DNA of 64,000 nt from JBDWFY01 sp965275915. GTDB taxonomy: Bacteria > Pseudomonadota > Alphaproteobacteria > Rhizobiales > Stappiaceae. The notes under the pieces were generated by a model. The model worked only from the letters and a program-made list of their open reading frames with translations, was not told the DNA's origin and did no database searches. The translations under genes were made by a program, and so were the position numbers. Positions 18,514 through 27,387 of the stretch are shown piece after piece (the first letter of the stretch is position 1; each line of letters begins with the position of its first letter). The DNA is taken from positions 186,001 through 250,000 of the forward strand of contig CBDHYI010000003.1 of NCBI GenBank assembly GCA_965275915.1, written 5' to 3'.

Positions 18514-19965
18514 TCAGTCTCCCAGGCCGGCGATGCAGCCGTATTTCAGTTCGGTAAATTCTTCAATGCCGTGCCGCGACCCTTCACGGGAATTGCCGCT
18601 TTCCTTAACACCACCAAAGGGAGCAAGTTCGGTGGAGATCAAGCCAGTATTGACGCCCACCATGCCGTATTCCAGCTGCTCCATGAGCCGGAAGATCCGT
18701 GCCATATCCTGAGTATAGAAATAGGCAGCAAGACCAGTCTCAATGTTGTTGGCAGCTGCAATGACCTCGGCTTCAGACGCAAATTTAAACACTGCAGCTA
18801 ACGGGCCGAACGTTTCTTCCTGTGCGACTCGCATTTTTGCGTTCGCACCGACCAGGAGCGTTGGCTGGAAGAATGTCTGACCAAGCTCGTGTCGTTTGCC
18901 ACCCACCACGATCTTGGCGCCCTTGGAAACAGCATCCGAAATGTGATGCTTTACCTTTGCAACTGCTCTCTCGTTGATTAAAGGACCTTGAACGACGCTA
19001 TCAGAGAGCCCGTTGCCGACGCTGAGTCCCCCGATTTTCTCAGCGAGTTTTTCAACAAACCGATTGTGAATACCTGCTTGCACAAAAAAACGATTGGTAC
19101 AAACGCAGGTTTGTCCCATGTTACGAAACTTCGACACCATTGCGCCTTCCACGGCCGCGTTTAGATCCGCGTCGTCGAATACGATGAAGGGTGCGTTCCC
19201 GCCTAGTTCAAGCGCAACTTTCTTGACGGTCGTAGCGGCCTGGGCCATCAGGAGTTTGCCGACAGCAGTCGACCCGGTAAAGCCAACCAGCCGGACTTTG
19301 GGGTGAGACGTCAAGACCTGCCCGATGGCAACCGCATCACCGGTGATCATATTGACCGTCCCTGGCGGGAAGCCCGCCCGCCTCGCTAACTCTGCGAGCG
19401 CCAGAGCCGTAAGCGGTGTCTCCGGCGCCGGCTTTACAACGACCGTGCAACCAGCAGCCAACGCAGGAGCGATCTTACGTGTGATCATCGCCGCTGGAAA
19501 ATTCCAGGGTGTAATCGCGGCAACGACGCCGATGGGTTGGCGGAAGACCGTGATCCGAGCATCGGTGCGATGCGAGGGCAGGATCTCACCGGCGATCCGT
19601 TTTGCCTCTTCTGCATAGTACTCAACATAAGACGCGGCGTAGTCGATTTCGCCCAAAGCCTCGGCAAGGGGTTTGCCTTGTTCGGACGTGAGAATCACCG
19701 CCAGATCCTCACGATTTGCCGTCAGCAGGTCGAACCAGCGGCGAAGTACTGCGCTGCGTTCTTTTGCGGTTTTGGCCGCCCAGCACCGAAAGGCGCGGCC
19801 CGCTGCTTCAACGGCTCTTTCGGCGACTGCGGCTCCGAAGTTCGGAACCCGCGCAATTTCGTCACCGCTTGCCGGATCGATAACAGGAAGCACGCCTCCA
19901 CCGGCGAAGGCTCCATCGATATAGGCCTGTTGTTTTAAAAGCGCCGGGTCTTTCAGATTCAGCAT
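18514..19965 (-). CDS. gabD: Succinate-semialdehyde dehydrogenase
   Basis: A 483-residue aldehyde dehydrogenase. It shows ITPWNFPAAMITRKIAPALA, the cofactor loop VGFTGSTAVGKLLM, the general base in KVALELGGNAPFIVFDD and the catalytic Cys in FRNMGQTCVCTNRFFV. The C-terminal EFTELKYGCIAGLGD is typical of GabD. It oxidises succinate semialdehyde to succinate in GABA breakdown. The open frame extends upstream to 20031, but ATG 19965 lies four bases after the gabT stop with an AGGGAG ribosome site, so it is the start. Confidence 0.93.
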   Translation of the reverse strand: MLNLKDPALLKQQAYIDGAFAGGGVLPVIDPASGDEIARVPNFGAAVAERAVEAAGRAFRCWAAKTAKERSAVLRRWFDLLTANREDLAVILTSEQGKPLAEALGEIDYAASYVEYYAEEAKRIAGEILPSHRTDARITVFRQPIGVVAAITPWNFPAAMITRKIAPALAAGCTVVVKPAPETPLTALALAELARRAGFPPGTVNMITGDAVAIGQVLTSHPKVRLVGFTGSTAVGKLLMAQAATTVKKVALELGGNAPFIVFDDADLNAAVEGAMVSKFRNMGQTCVCTNRFFVQAGIHNRFVEKLAEKIGGLSVGNGLSDSVVQGPLINERAVAKVKHHISDAVSKGAKIVVGGKRHELGQTFFQPTLLVGANAKMRVAQEETFGPLAAVFKFASEAEVIAAANNIETGLAAYFYTQDMARIFRLMEQLEYGMVGVNTGLISTELAPFGGVKESGNSREGSRHGIEEFTELKYGCIAGLGD

Positions 19966-19969
19966 CCGA

Positions 19970-21259
19970 TCAATCTCCCTGCTGTAGCGCACCCTTAAGC
20001 GCGCCTTCGAGAAGGACAAGGCCCTCTTCAAAGACGTCGTCAGAAATAGTCAGGGGATTGAGAATGCGGATGGTGTTGCCGTGGACGCCGCAGGAGAGCA
20101 GTACAAGGCCTGCCTCAAGCGCCGCTTGTGTGACGCGCTTCGTTGCGGCCGCGTCCGGTTCATCGCTTCCCGACCCGGTAACGACATCGAATGCCACCAT
20201 GGCCCCTGGACCACGGATCGCGGCAATCGGGACTGTATCGTTTCTCTTTTGGATTGCCTCGAGACGCGCCTTTATCCGGCTGCCGAGTACATTGGCGCGG
20301 TCGATCAGTTTTTCTTCGCTGATCACATCCAGCACCGCGAGCGCCGCGGTACACGCCAAGGGATTGCCGGCATAGGTGCCGCCTAGCCCGCCCGGCTCAG
20401 CCGCTTCCATGACATCAGCACGGCCGATGACGCCTGAGAGAGGAAAACCGCCGGCCATGGATTTGGCTACTGTCATCATATCAGGCGCTACTCCGGAATG
20501 TTCGATGCCGAACATCTTGCCGGTGCGTGCGAACCCGGTTTGGATTTCGTCGGCAATCAGCATGATGCCATGCTCGTCACAGATCTCGCGCAGTCGTACC
20601 AGAAGTTCTTTCGGCGCCGGATGAAATCCGCCTTCGCCCTGGACCGGTTCGATAATGATCGCGGCGACGTTGTCGTGACCCATATCCGAGCGAAACAGGT
20701 AGTCGAGCGCCTTGAGTGAGTCCTCGACGGTTGTGCCATGCTGGGGCGCCGGGAAGGGGACATGGAAGACCCCCGGGGGCGAGATGCCAAACTTGATCTT
20801 GTAGGGTGCCACCTTGCCCGTCAGAGCCATGGTCATGGCCGTGCGGCCGTGGAACCCGCCGGAAAAGGCGATCACACCCGGCCGTCCGGTCGCCGCGCGC
20901 GCAATCTTTATCGCGTTTTCAACGGCCTCCGCGCCGGTCGAAAACAGGATCGCCTTCGCGCTTTTAATGGGAGCCAGGTTCGCCAGTCGTTCACAGACCT
21001 TGATGTAGGGCTCATAAGGCAGGATCTGGAACGCCGTGTGGGTATAGGCATCAAGCTGTTTCTTGACCGCCTCGATGACCTTTGGGTGGCGGTGACCTGT
21101 ATTCAGAACCGCAATACCACCGGCAAAATCCACAAACCGGTTTCCCTCCACGTCCCAAATCTCGGAATTCGAGGCGTGGTCGACGAATTTCGTATAAGCG
21201 GTCGCAATGCCGCGCGGAACCGCTGTAAGGCGGCGATGCTGAAGGGTGTCGTTGTTCAT
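19970..21259 (-). CDS. gabT: 4-aminobutyrate aminotransferase
   Basis: A 429-residue class III aminotransferase. Landmarks are the N-terminal TAVPRGIATAYTKFVDHASN, the PLP phosphate region FSTGAEAVENAIKIARAATG, IIIEPVQGEGGFHPAP, the Asp that bonds the PLP ring nitrogen in LIADEIQTGFARTG, and the Schiff-base Lys in MTVAKSMAGGFPLSGV. It transfers the amino group of GABA to 2-oxoglutarate, giving succinate semialdehyde and glutamate. It is the first gene of the gabT-gabD-gdhA operon. A LysR gene is divergent and a strong inverted repeat lies between them. Confidence 0.93.
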   Translation of the reverse strand: MNNDTLQHRRLTAVPRGIATAYTKFVDHASNSEIWDVEGNRFVDFAGGIAVLNTGHRHPKVIEAVKKQLDAYTHTAFQILPYEPYIKVCERLANLAPIKSAKAILFSTGAEAVENAIKIARAATGRPGVIAFSGGFHGRTAMTMALTGKVAPYKIKFGISPPGVFHVPFPAPQHGTTVEDSLKALDYLFRSDMGHDNVAAIIIEPVQGEGGFHPAPKELLVRLREICDEHGIMLIADEIQTGFARTGKMFGIEHSGVAPDMMTVAKSMAGGFPLSGVIGRADVMEAAEPGGLGGTYAGNPLACTAALAVLDVISEEKLIDRANVLGSRIKARLEAIQKRNDTVPIAAIRGPGAMVAFDVVTGSGSDEPDAAATKRVTQAALEAGLVLLSCGVHGNTIRILNPLTISDDVFEEGLVLLEGALKGALQQGD

Positions 21260-21340
21260 CTTCTTGTCCTCGACGGGAGCTGTCTATCCCGAAGAGTAGA
21301 GCCGGATGAAGTGCTTCTGGTAGCAGTTAGATTATGATAC

Positions 21341-21363
21341 TGTGGTGCATTGAACGCACCACA
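21341..21363. promoter_or_regulatory. Candidate LysR operator for the gab operon
   Basis: TGTGGTGC-N7-GCACCACA is a perfect 8+8 inverted repeat in the 118-base divergent region between gabT and the LysR gene, ending 15 bases before the LysR ATG. Dyads with a spacer of this kind are typical LysR recognition sites, and the position suits autoregulation together with gabT control. The link is inferred. Confidence 0.65.
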
Positions 21364-21377
21364 GGTCAGCTCCCTCC

Positions 21378-22325
21378 ATGTCCGAATCGAACCGATCAAG
21401 CCCGCGAAAAAGTGTCCGTTTCGACCCCGAACGGCCCCTTGCCGGAAGATTGCCGCCGCTGAACATGCTGCGAGCCTTCGAGGCGGCGGGCCGCACCGGC
21501 AGCATGCGGAAAGCGGCTCTGGATATCGGCATAAGTCACACGGTGGTCAGCCGTCATATTCAGAACCTGGAAGCCTGGATGGGCTGGAAACTGCTCACTG
21601 CCGGGCCGCGCGGGATCACCTTGACCCGGGAGGGAGAGACTCTTTTTTCGGTTGTCTCGGCGGCGTTTCAGTCGATTGCCGGTACATCGGCGCAATTGCG
21701 GGCAAAGGCTGGGACGGATGCGCTGCATATCTGGTGCATTCCCGGCCTGGCGACGCGTTGTCTCACGCCGCGCCTGGACGAAATTCGCCAATCGGTTTCC
21801 TGCGGAGAAGTGCTGCTTAGGGCAATCGACCGGACACCGGACTTCACGCGAGCTGAGGCCGACCTGATGGTCGGCTTCGGTGATTTCGACCGTCTGCCGG
21901 AAGGGGCAATACCGCTGTTGCGGCCGCGCCTGTTTCCGGTTGCGAGTCCGACCTGGCTGGAGCTGAACGGGAGACCCGGCACGCTGGAGGAGCTCACACG
22001 GCTTCCGCTTATCCACGAAGAATCTTACGAACAATGGGCGAACTGGTTCAAAAACGTCGGTGTTACATTCAGTCACAGTCTGACGGGTCCCCGCCTCTGG
22101 GACGCGAATCTTGGATTTGATGCTACTCTGGCCGGGCAGGGGATTGCGCTCACCAGCAAACTCCTTGCATCGCGTGAGCTGGATGATGGCCGGCTTGTCG
22201 AACTGTTCGACACGGATATACGGATCGGGGGGTACTTTCTCCTGAAGCGACCTTCGAGCGCTTTTGACGACCGCCTTCAGAGATTTCAGACGTGGATCGA
22301 ACGCCTAGTCGGCCAGGCCGACTGA
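21378..22325 (+). CDS. LysR-family regulator, likely of the gab operon
   Basis: A 315-residue GcvA-type LysR protein. The winged helix at about residues 25-85 includes LPPLNMLRAFEAAGRTGSMR and DIGISHTVVSRHIQNLEAWM. The effector domain follows and ends normally (PSSAFDDRLQRFQTWIERL). It has a longer polar N-terminal tail (MSESNRSSPRKSVRFDPE) than most family members. It is divergent from gabT-gabD-gdhA, and the only strong dyad in the shared region lies just before its start, so control of GABA use by GABA or a metabolite is a reasonable inference. Confidence 0.88.
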   Translation: MSESNRSSPRKSVRFDPERPLAGRLPPLNMLRAFEAAGRTGSMRKAALDIGISHTVVSRHIQNLEAWMGWKLLTAGPRGITLTREGETLFSVVSAAFQSIAGTSAQLRAKAGTDALHIWCIPGLATRCLTPRLDEIRQSVSCGEVLLRAIDRTPDFTRAEADLMVGFGDFDRLPEGAIPLLRPRLFPVASPTWLELNGRPGTLEELTRLPLIHEESYEQWANWFKNVGVTFSHSLTGPRLWDANLGFDATLAGQGIALTSKLLASRELDDGRLVELFDTDIRIGGYFLLKRPSSAFDDRLQRFQTWIERLVGQAD

Positions 22326-22396
22326 CCGGCCTGTTGAGTATGGTGGCCAGCCCCGCCCATAGAGTGCGCTCCTCCTGGCAGGCCGATCACCTTGCT

Positions 22397-24541
22397 TCAG
22401 GCAGCTCGAACGCCCTCCAGAAAGTCGGAGACCTCCTGCCGGATAAGCCGGCCCTGTTCGACAAGCATTTGCGACAGGTTCTCCAGATCGGCGCCGGTCG
22501 CCTTGGCATGGCTTGCCGCATTTCCAACCGACGTCATGCGCTGTGCGCCGTCTTCGGCTCGGGCCGAAGCCTGGCTGACATTTTCCGCGATCATCTGAAC
22601 CGCCGCGTCTTGCTGGATGACGGCTGATGCGACCGAGCTTGCCAACCCTTCCATGTCGTTGACGATGTTGGTCACGTCCTCAATGGACTTGACGGCAGTG
22701 CCGGACGAAGTCTGGATGGCCTCGATCTGGCCGGTAATGTCTTCCGTTGCCTTGGACGTCTGCTCGGCGAGCTGTTTGACCTCGGCGGCGACGACAGCGA
22801 AGCCCTTGCCCACTTCGCCAGCGCGGGCAGCCTCGATCGTCGCATTGAGAGCCAGGAGATTGGTCTGGCTGGCGATATCCCGGATCAGCCCGATGACTTC
22901 GCCGATCCGGTCTGCCGCGGATGATAGATCGCGCATTGTCTGAAACGTGCCGCTGGTGCTGGACACAGCAAGTTGGGCAACTTCCGTGGATCGGGCCGCC
23001 CGCTGACTGATTTCGTTGATGGATGTAACAAGTTCTTCTGTCGACGATGCGGCACTGGCTACGTTTTCAGAGGCGATCAGAACCGAGGCGCCGGCGCTCT
23101 GGGCCTGTCCGGACACGTCGTCGGAGGCCGATTCCACGGCTCTGGAGATTTGCATCAATTGTCCGTTCGCCTGATCGAGGTTTCCAAGAGCCTGCGAAAC
23201 GGCTGCCTCAAAGTGGCCGATGAGCGTTTCCAGACGTGCAACTCTTGCATCGCGCTCGTCGTTTTCGCGCTTCTGAACCGCTGCGAGACGTTCCCGTTCC
23301 ACGGCATTGTCGCGGAACACGCCAACCGTGCTTGTCATGAGAGACAGTTCGTCGGTTCCGCCCCTATCCGGCAGATCGACATCCGTGCATCCGTCTGCGA
23401 GCTTTTCCATTATGCCGCTCAGCTGCGTCAGAGGTCTGGTAATGTGGCGGGCGAAAAGAATGGCAATGCCTGTTGCGGTTATCAGGACGATTAGTGTGCC
23501 GAAGAACATCCCCGTCGCCATTTTGCGGACCGATGCAAGACTTTCGTAAGCCGTTCTTTCCGCGATCACATACCAGTTTTTCCCCAAGATATGCAGCGGC
23601 TGCACCGCAACCATCATGTCGCCGTCCGATTTTGAGGTTTCGATTCCGAAATCTTCACCACTTTCAGCTGACGCGACGACGTTGTAAGGCCGGATTTCCC
23701 TAAGCGCCGTTGGTTCTTCGCTGAGCGGCAAATCGGAGAAAGCTCGTCCGTCCGCACCGGCCAGAAAGACTTGACCCGTGTCACCCATGTCCTGACGGTC
23801 GGACAGCACAGAATTGAAAAAGTCTACATCCAGGCGCATGGCTATCATGCCGGCAAACCCGCGCTGGTTCGGACCCTTCAGCTCGAATACTGGCTGGGCC
23901 AGAAAGACTGCGGGTCGTTCCTCACTGAAGCTGTAGAGCAAAAAATCGCTTATGGCCTGTGCTCCCTCAGCAGCATGAGAGAGGCGGGTGAACAGATCTG
24001 CCAGGGGAGACCGAGAGAGTTTGTCTTCCGACGTTGACAATAGAAAGTCACCTGATTTGGTGACGGAATAGACGACATCACCCCGCAGATTGAGCACATA
24101 GATGTCGCCGTAGCCGCCATTCATCAGTCTGGCCTTAAAAACCGGGTGCGCTTCCATGTGCAAAAAAGAGTACGCCGTCTTCAGCGCGGAACCGTCCAGT
24201 TTCATGCGGTCTGCAGCGCTTCCGGAGGCAGTGAAATAGTCCTTTTCTCGGAGTTTGCCCTCCACCGGTTTCGGCAATGCCGCTTGGGCGAGAAGCAGAC
24301 CCATGTCGCTATTGGCCAGCGCGTCAAGATCCGCGAGGGCATTCTCAAGTTTAAGCGTCAGGAGTTGAGATCGTGATTTGGACTGCGATTTCAGCTCATT
24401 CTTAACCGCGTCGTATAGCCCAGCCTTGCCATTGAAATATCCAACGACACCGACCGACAGGCTGGCAAGAAACGTAAGTGCGATCATAAGCAATGGCAGC
24501 ATCAGCGAGATATGCGACAGGCGGCCGAATACGTTCTTCAT
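22397..24541 (-). CDS. Methyl-accepting chemotaxis protein with periplasmic Cache-like sensor
   Basis: A 714-residue chemoreceptor. A first membrane segment lies near residues 15-37 (LMLPLLMIALTFLASLSVGV). A large periplasmic sensor of about 300 residues, dCache-like by length and motifs (GDIYVLNLRGDVVYSV, GFAGMIAMRLDVDFFNSVL), follows. Then come a second membrane segment at about 340-362, a HAMP domain (RHITRPLTQLSGIMEKLADG) and the signalling domain with the hairpin tip NLLALNATIEAARAGE. ATG 24541 is chosen for its GGGGGA ribosome site. The open frame runs on to 24664 without family sense. Neighbouring gab and pxp genes suggest an amino-acid-like attractant, but this is speculation. Confidence 0.88.
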   Translation of the reverse strand: MKNVFGRLSHISLMLPLLMIALTFLASLSVGVVGYFNGKAGLYDAVKNELKSQSKSRSQLLTLKLENALADLDALANSDMGLLLAQAALPKPVEGKLREKDYFTASGSAADRMKLDGSALKTAYSFLHMEAHPVFKARLMNGGYGDIYVLNLRGDVVYSVTKSGDFLLSTSEDKLSRSPLADLFTRLSHAAEGAQAISDFLLYSFSEERPAVFLAQPVFELKGPNQRGFAGMIAMRLDVDFFNSVLSDRQDMGDTGQVFLAGADGRAFSDLPLSEEPTALREIRPYNVVASAESGEDFGIETSKSDGDMMVAVQPLHILGKNWYVIAERTAYESLASVRKMATGMFFGTLIVLITATGIAILFARHITRPLTQLSGIMEKLADGCTDVDLPDRGGTDELSLMTSTVGVFRDNAVERERLAAVQKRENDERDARVARLETLIGHFEAAVSQALGNLDQANGQLMQISRAVESASDDVSGQAQSAGASVLIASENVASAASSTEELVTSINEISQRAARSTEVAQLAVSSTSGTFQTMRDLSSAADRIGEVIGLIRDIASQTNLLALNATIEAARAGEVGKGFAVVAAEVKQLAEQTSKATEDITGQIEAIQTSSGTAVKSIEDVTNIVNDMEGLASSVASAVIQQDAAVQMIAENVSQASARAEDGAQRMTSVGNAASHAKATGADLENLSQMLVEQGRLIRQEVSDFLEGVRAA

Positions 24542-24925
24542 GTTGTCCCCCATTCCAATGACCTTGCGGTTGTTGCTGGCGAGACGGCGCTTGTTACCTG
24601 TCTGTTGGTAAACGCAGATCGATAGATGCGCTACGTAACAATATTTGGTCATCGCCGTCAGCACTGTCCACTGGCGGTGTTGTATATTTATTATAAGACA
24701 GTTTTTCTCGTAAAATTTCAGTTAAACAATAGTATAAATAAAACAAAAATATGATATCTTGAAAACGAATACTATTGTAGTATATGTCGCTTTCAATTTT
24801 GTAATATATGAAATCTGATATTGAGATATCTCCGAAACCTGTTGTGTCGCAAACTCTTGCTGAGACGACATAGAGCGCGCGACCTCAAAGCCGCGGTCTC
24901 CGGGTTGTTCACACTGCGTCCGGGT
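24542..24925. promoter_or_regulatory. AT-rich intergenic region with a 15-bp palindrome
   Basis: This region lies upstream of the chemoreceptor gene and downstream of bioY. It is very AT-rich and probably holds the chemoreceptor promoter. ATACTA-TTG-TAGTAT at 24769-24783 is a perfect inverted repeat and a possible operator. No gene or clear terminator was seen. Confidence 0.45.
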
Positions 24926-25519
24926 TCAGTCCTGCCTGGAGCGAAGCAAGTGCCAGATCATCGGCATGAGTGCAGCGGCAAGGAGCAGTTTTGCGGCGTC
25001 CCCGAACAGGAACGGTGTCATGCCCCATGCCAGGACCGGTTTGTCCCAACCGACAACCGTTCCGAGCCAGAGAAGGCCGGGAATGTAGATGAGACCGTTT
25101 CCGATCAGCATTGCGATTGCTGTTGTGAATAAGTTACGGTCGAAGCCCCGTTCGGCCAGATACCCGACGGCCGCTGCCGCCAGGAGGTATCCCAGCAAAT
25201 AGCCTCCCGTCGGACCCATCATGTAAGCCAATCCGATCCCTTTTTCAGGTGTTCCTGCAAAGACGGGCAGGCCGGTCATGCCCTCCGCCAGATAGAGTGC
25301 AATGGTCGCGGTGCCGAGGCGCATGCCGAAAGCCATCCCGATTGCCAGGACCATGAAGGTCTGCATCGTGATCGGGACAGGATAGAAGGGGACCTGTATC
25401 TTCGCCGAAATCCAGAGGGCCGCGCTGCCGAGGATAGCGAGCATCACATTGCGCAGCATTGTGTTGTCAGTTTTCCAGAGACGGTCGGCGAGCGTCGTGT
25501 GGGTTGGAGAGTTGATCAT
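24926..25519 (-). CDS. bioY: Biotin transporter substrate-binding component BioY
   Basis: A 197-residue membrane protein of the ECF S-component BioY family. Landmarks are PFYPVPITMQTFMVLAIGMA, the GLPVFAGTPEKGIGLAYMMG loop, and PTGGYLLGYLLAAAAVGYLA, with about six hydrophobic segments. BioY takes up biotin alone or with a BioMN module, which is not present here. It is the last gene of the pxp/biotin-carboxylase operon, 18 bases after pxpC, which fits supply of biotin for the carrier protein encoded upstream. Confidence 0.92.
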   Translation of the reverse strand: MINSPTHTTLADRLWKTDNTMLRNVMLAILGSAALWISAKIQVPFYPVPITMQTFMVLAIGMAFGMRLGTATIALYLAEGMTGLPVFAGTPEKGIGLAYMMGPTGGYLLGYLLAAAAVGYLAERGFDRNLFTTAIAMLIGNGLIYIPGLLWLGTVVGWDKPVLAWGMTPFLFGDAAKLLLAAALMPMIWHLLRSRQD

Positions 25520-25537
25520 CGCATCAATCCTTTTCTG

Positions 25538-26512
25538 TCAGGCAAACGCTTGCCGGATGGTTTCAATCGTCGCTGCACGTTCCCGGCGTGCCGAAAGTGC
25601 GGTGTGCATGTTGACCCTGACAAACCGGGCCTGGGTGTGAGGTTGGAGTTGGCCGATCAAGTCCATGTCCGCTGAGATCACGGTTCCGACCATGAAATAA
25701 CCGCCTCCCGACACCGCATCCCTGTGCAGGATAATCGGCTCCGTGCCGCTCGGGACCTGGATGGATCCATAGGGGTAACAGGCGTCGGTAATGTTGGATG
25801 GATCCGACCCGGCTCCGAAAGGTGGTTCCCGGTCCACGAACTCGATCGGGGAGCCGCCCTGAAAGCGGTACCCCATCCGGTCCGCTTCGGAGGCCACTTT
25901 CCATGTGTCGTTGAAGAAGCGGTCGAGAGACTCTTCCGTTACCCGGTGGACGTAAAGTCCGGGCAGGACCCGAAGCTCGGCAGGATTGTGCGGTGTGCGC
26001 CTCAGGTTCCTGGGAATTGTCGTGCCTTCCGCGATTTTGCGAAAATCGCGGCCGACAGGGATCATGTCGCCCGGCTGGATGGCGCGGCCGTCGATCCCGC
26101 CGAGAGCGCCAATCGCGTAGGTCGACCGGCTGCTAAGGTTTGCGGCCGTGCCGATCCCGCCGGCAAAGGCAATGTAAGCCCGGGCACCGGAGCGAAGGTA
26201 ATCGAAGGTGAGAACCTGACCTTTCCTGACCGACAGGGTCGTCCAGGTCTCCCCGACCTCACCGTCGATCTTCGGTGGAAGCTCGGCGCCCGTTACTGCA
26301 ATTTGGGTGTCCTGCGTGAACTCGAGCTCTGGTCCCATAAACACAGCTTCCAGACAGGCGGCGTCTTCCGGATTGCCGACAAGCATATTTGCGACACGAA
26401 GGGCCAGCCGGTCCATGGCGCCTCCCATGGGAATCCCCAGGTGGTAGTAGCCCGGGCGACCGAGATCCTGAATGGTGGTCGCAAGGCCTGCTGATTTGAC
26501 ATTAATCGGCAT
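25538..26512 (-). CDS. pxpC: PxpC/KipA-type subunit (5-oxoprolinase or carboxyltransferase half)
   Basis: A 324-residue AHS2-domain protein: MPINVKSAGLATTIQDLGRP at the start, then GMGGAMD-like PMGGAMDRLALRVANMLVGN, with SGGGYFMVGTVISADMDLIG near the end. KipA/PxpC proteins form the active 5-oxoprolinase with PxpB and PxpA, and their fold is the same as the carboxyltransferase part of urea carboxylase. ATG 26512 overlaps the end of pxpB by 11 bases, giving tight coupling. Confidence 0.9.
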   Translation of the reverse strand: MPINVKSAGLATTIQDLGRPGYYHLGIPMGGAMDRLALRVANMLVGNPEDAACLEAVFMGPELEFTQDTQIAVTGAELPPKIDGEVGETWTTLSVRKGQVLTFDYLRSGARAYIAFAGGIGTAANLSSRSTYAIGALGGIDGRAIQPGDMIPVGRDFRKIAEGTTIPRNLRRTPHNPAELRVLPGLYVHRVTEESLDRFFNDTWKVASEADRMGYRFQGGSPIEFVDREPPFGAGSDPSNITDACYPYGSIQVPSGTEPIILHRDAVSGGGYFMVGTVISADMDLIGQLQPHTQARFVRVNMHTALSARRERAATIETIRQAFA

Positions 26513-27377
26513 AGAGAACCTCCAGCAGTTTGGCATTGGTGCCGTCGATGTCCCGGTTGAAATCATCCAGCGAGAAAACGACTTCGCGTATGCGGGGTGC
26601 GAATGTGTTCGCCTCGACTTCGCTGAGGTTTTTCTCGTATTCCTTACGCGTTATCGGCTTCCATTTCACAATGTCTCCCGGTTTGAAGAACACCAGGAAG
26701 TATTTCAGGTAATTGACCTTTTGCTCTGGGTCGTAGATCGGCATTGGTGTGATGCCGAACATCTGGTATCCGCCGGCACCCCTGACCGAATAGATGCAGG
26801 AGAAACAGCCGCCATAACCAACTGTCAGCTTGGGCGTATCAGTGCGCGGGCGAAGGTATTTCGGCACCTGGATCTGCCGGTCCCGGTCGACCATCTGGTA
26901 GAGAAACGGCAAGCCGGAGACAAAGCCAACCATCGACACGAACCAGGGCGATGCGGAATGCGCAGTGATGAAATCATCGACGCTGTCATAGCCGTTGATC
27001 CGGGCGGCATATTCGATGTCGGTCGCGTTGGGGTCCTGGTGCCTTTCCCGGAATCTCATCAGTGTTTCAAGTGTCCAAGGATCCTGGTAGTAGACCGGGA
27101 TTTCGATGATGCGTGTATTGAGGACGGCCTCTGCCTTGTCGGCGATTTCTTCCATCCGTTTCAATTCGATCATCAGATCGTCGGGATGAATTACATCCGG
27201 ATCGAACTTGATCTGAAACGAGGCGTTGGCCGGACAGATTTCCGTAACACCCTTGATGTCCGCGTCTCTGACGGCATTGGTCATGGAGAGCGCCTTGAAG
27301 AATGCCTCCAGGGACATTTCCTTGCTCACTTCCACGAAGATATGCTCGTCTCCTCCAAACGTATATCTTGAGCTCAT
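26502..27377 (-). CDS. pxpB: PxpB/KipI-type subunit (5-oxoprolinase or carboxyltransferase half)
   Basis: A 291-residue AHS1-domain protein. The C-terminal half holds the conserved SPWFVSMVGFVSGLPFLYQM, YGGCFSCIYSVRGAGGYQMF and GITPMPIYDPEQ. ATG 27377 has an AGGGAGG ribosome site. Longer frames upstream are shadows of accC. It carries about 50-70 more residues than many PxpB proteins, mainly an extended middle (RFRERHQDPNATDIEYAARI). With PxpC it would bind and activate a lactam or amide substrate. Its pairing with biotin carboxylase genes leaves open whether it works as 5-oxoprolinase or as a carboxyltransferase. Confidence 0.88.
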   Translation of the reverse strand: MSSRYTFGGDEHIFVEVSKEMSLEAFFKALSMTNAVRDADIKGVTEICPANASFQIKFDPDVIHPDDLMIELKRMEEIADKAEAVLNTRIIEIPVYYQDPWTLETLMRFRERHQDPNATDIEYAARINGYDSVDDFITAHSASPWFVSMVGFVSGLPFLYQMVDRDRQIQVPKYLRPRTDTPKLTVGYGGCFSCIYSVRGAGGYQMFGITPMPIYDPEQKVNYLKYFLVFFKPGDIVKWKPITRKEYEKNLSEVEANTFAPRIREVVFSLDDFNRDIDGTNAKLLEVLYAD

Positions 27378-27387
27378 GTGGACCTCC

